From positions 1 through 48,304 of the IMG/VR virus record IMGVR_UViG_3300042503_001536: a stretch of 48,304 nt of DNA; one strand, 5' to 3'. The notes beneath the pieces are model-generated. The model was not told the origin of the DNA, made no database searches, and was given only the letters and a program-made list of their open reading frames with translations. A program made the translations under genes and the position numbers. Shown here piece after piece: positions 48,255-48,304 of this stretch. This DNA is from a virus. Each line of letters begins with the position of its first letter. Position 1 is the first letter of the stretch.

Positions 48255-48304
48255 TACCTATCTCCATCCATCAGCCCGCCGAGAACGCGACGGTCGTTTT
48301 GCTG
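48254..48304 (-). CDS. 3' end of a minus-strand gene (partial)
   Basis: The last 16 codons before a TAA, ending RRVLGGLMDGDR, run off the window edge. The R-x-L-G-G-L-M pattern matches the C-terminus of the gene at 26738 and, less closely, of the gene at 28195. The stop overlaps the ATG of the 1355-residue protein by one base. The window is not simply circular here: joined to position 1, the same frame meets a TGA after three codons. Confidence 0.55.
   Translation of the reverse strand, partial: QQNDRRVLGGLMDGDR

Noticed and set aside
1-48304. CRISPR array or anti-CRISPR locus
   Set aside because: No regularly spaced identical repeats of the right size; the only regular repeats encode fibre units.
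48254-48304. Window is a complete circular genome
   Set aside because: Joining the last base to the first puts a TGA three codons upstream in the partial gene's frame, so the gene does not continue across that junction.

Overview
The window is most of a temperate, podovirus-like (short-tailed) dsDNA phage genome of fairly high GC. Genes are packed almost without gaps. Neighbours are mostly joined by ATGA, GTGA, TGATG or TAATG overlaps, GTG and TTG starts are common, and ribosome binding sites are of the AGGAGG type. No host gene is visible. The host is not shown directly. A papain-like peptidase in the lysis-like cassette and small secreted proteins carrying C-x-x-G-x-C or C-x-G-P-N-C motifs remind me of planctomycete proteins, but this is only a hint.

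Layout. (1) 6-1067, plus strand: a serine-recombinase-like C-terminal fragment and three small unknown genes. (2) 1059-10524, minus strand: the non-structural arm, read from 10524 downward. It holds a RecE-like PD-(D/E)XK nuclease, an ERF single-strand annealing protein, a DEAH-type helicase, a 376-base gap with several hairpins, small zinc-binding proteins, an HNH protein, a Holliday-junction-type nuclease, DUF3310, then a cassette of small membrane proteins around a papain-like cysteine peptidase, and a small sigma-70-like factor. (3) 10413-10672: a probable attP region, with a tRNA-Met(CAT) 3' half followed by a cluster of palindromes. (4) 10673-11533, plus strand: a tyrosine integrase. (5) 11534-48304, minus strand: the virion arm, read from 48304 downward. 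Its order is a large internal protein, scaffold, major capsid, decoration-like protein, terminase small and large subunits, portal, endonuclease VII, head-tail adaptor, a 1750-residue tail nozzle, several small virion proteins, a tail-fibre cluster with chaperone-like genes, and further internal or ejection-type proteins.

How it works together. No DNA polymerase or primase is visible, so replication probably borrows the host polymerase and adds a phage helicase, RecE/ERF-type recombination and two junction-type nucleases. The sigma-like factor may direct late transcription. The lysis function is not assigned to any classical endolysin; the papain-like peptidase with its neighbouring membrane proteins is the best candidate.

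The most striking structure is that the tRNA-derived attP core lies inside the open reading frame of the RecE-like nuclease, between its start codon (with a perfect ribosome binding site) and its catalytic domain. Integration there would cut this gene, and the minus-strand early operon behind it, away from its own start and promoter. That would be an integration-coupled genetic switch.
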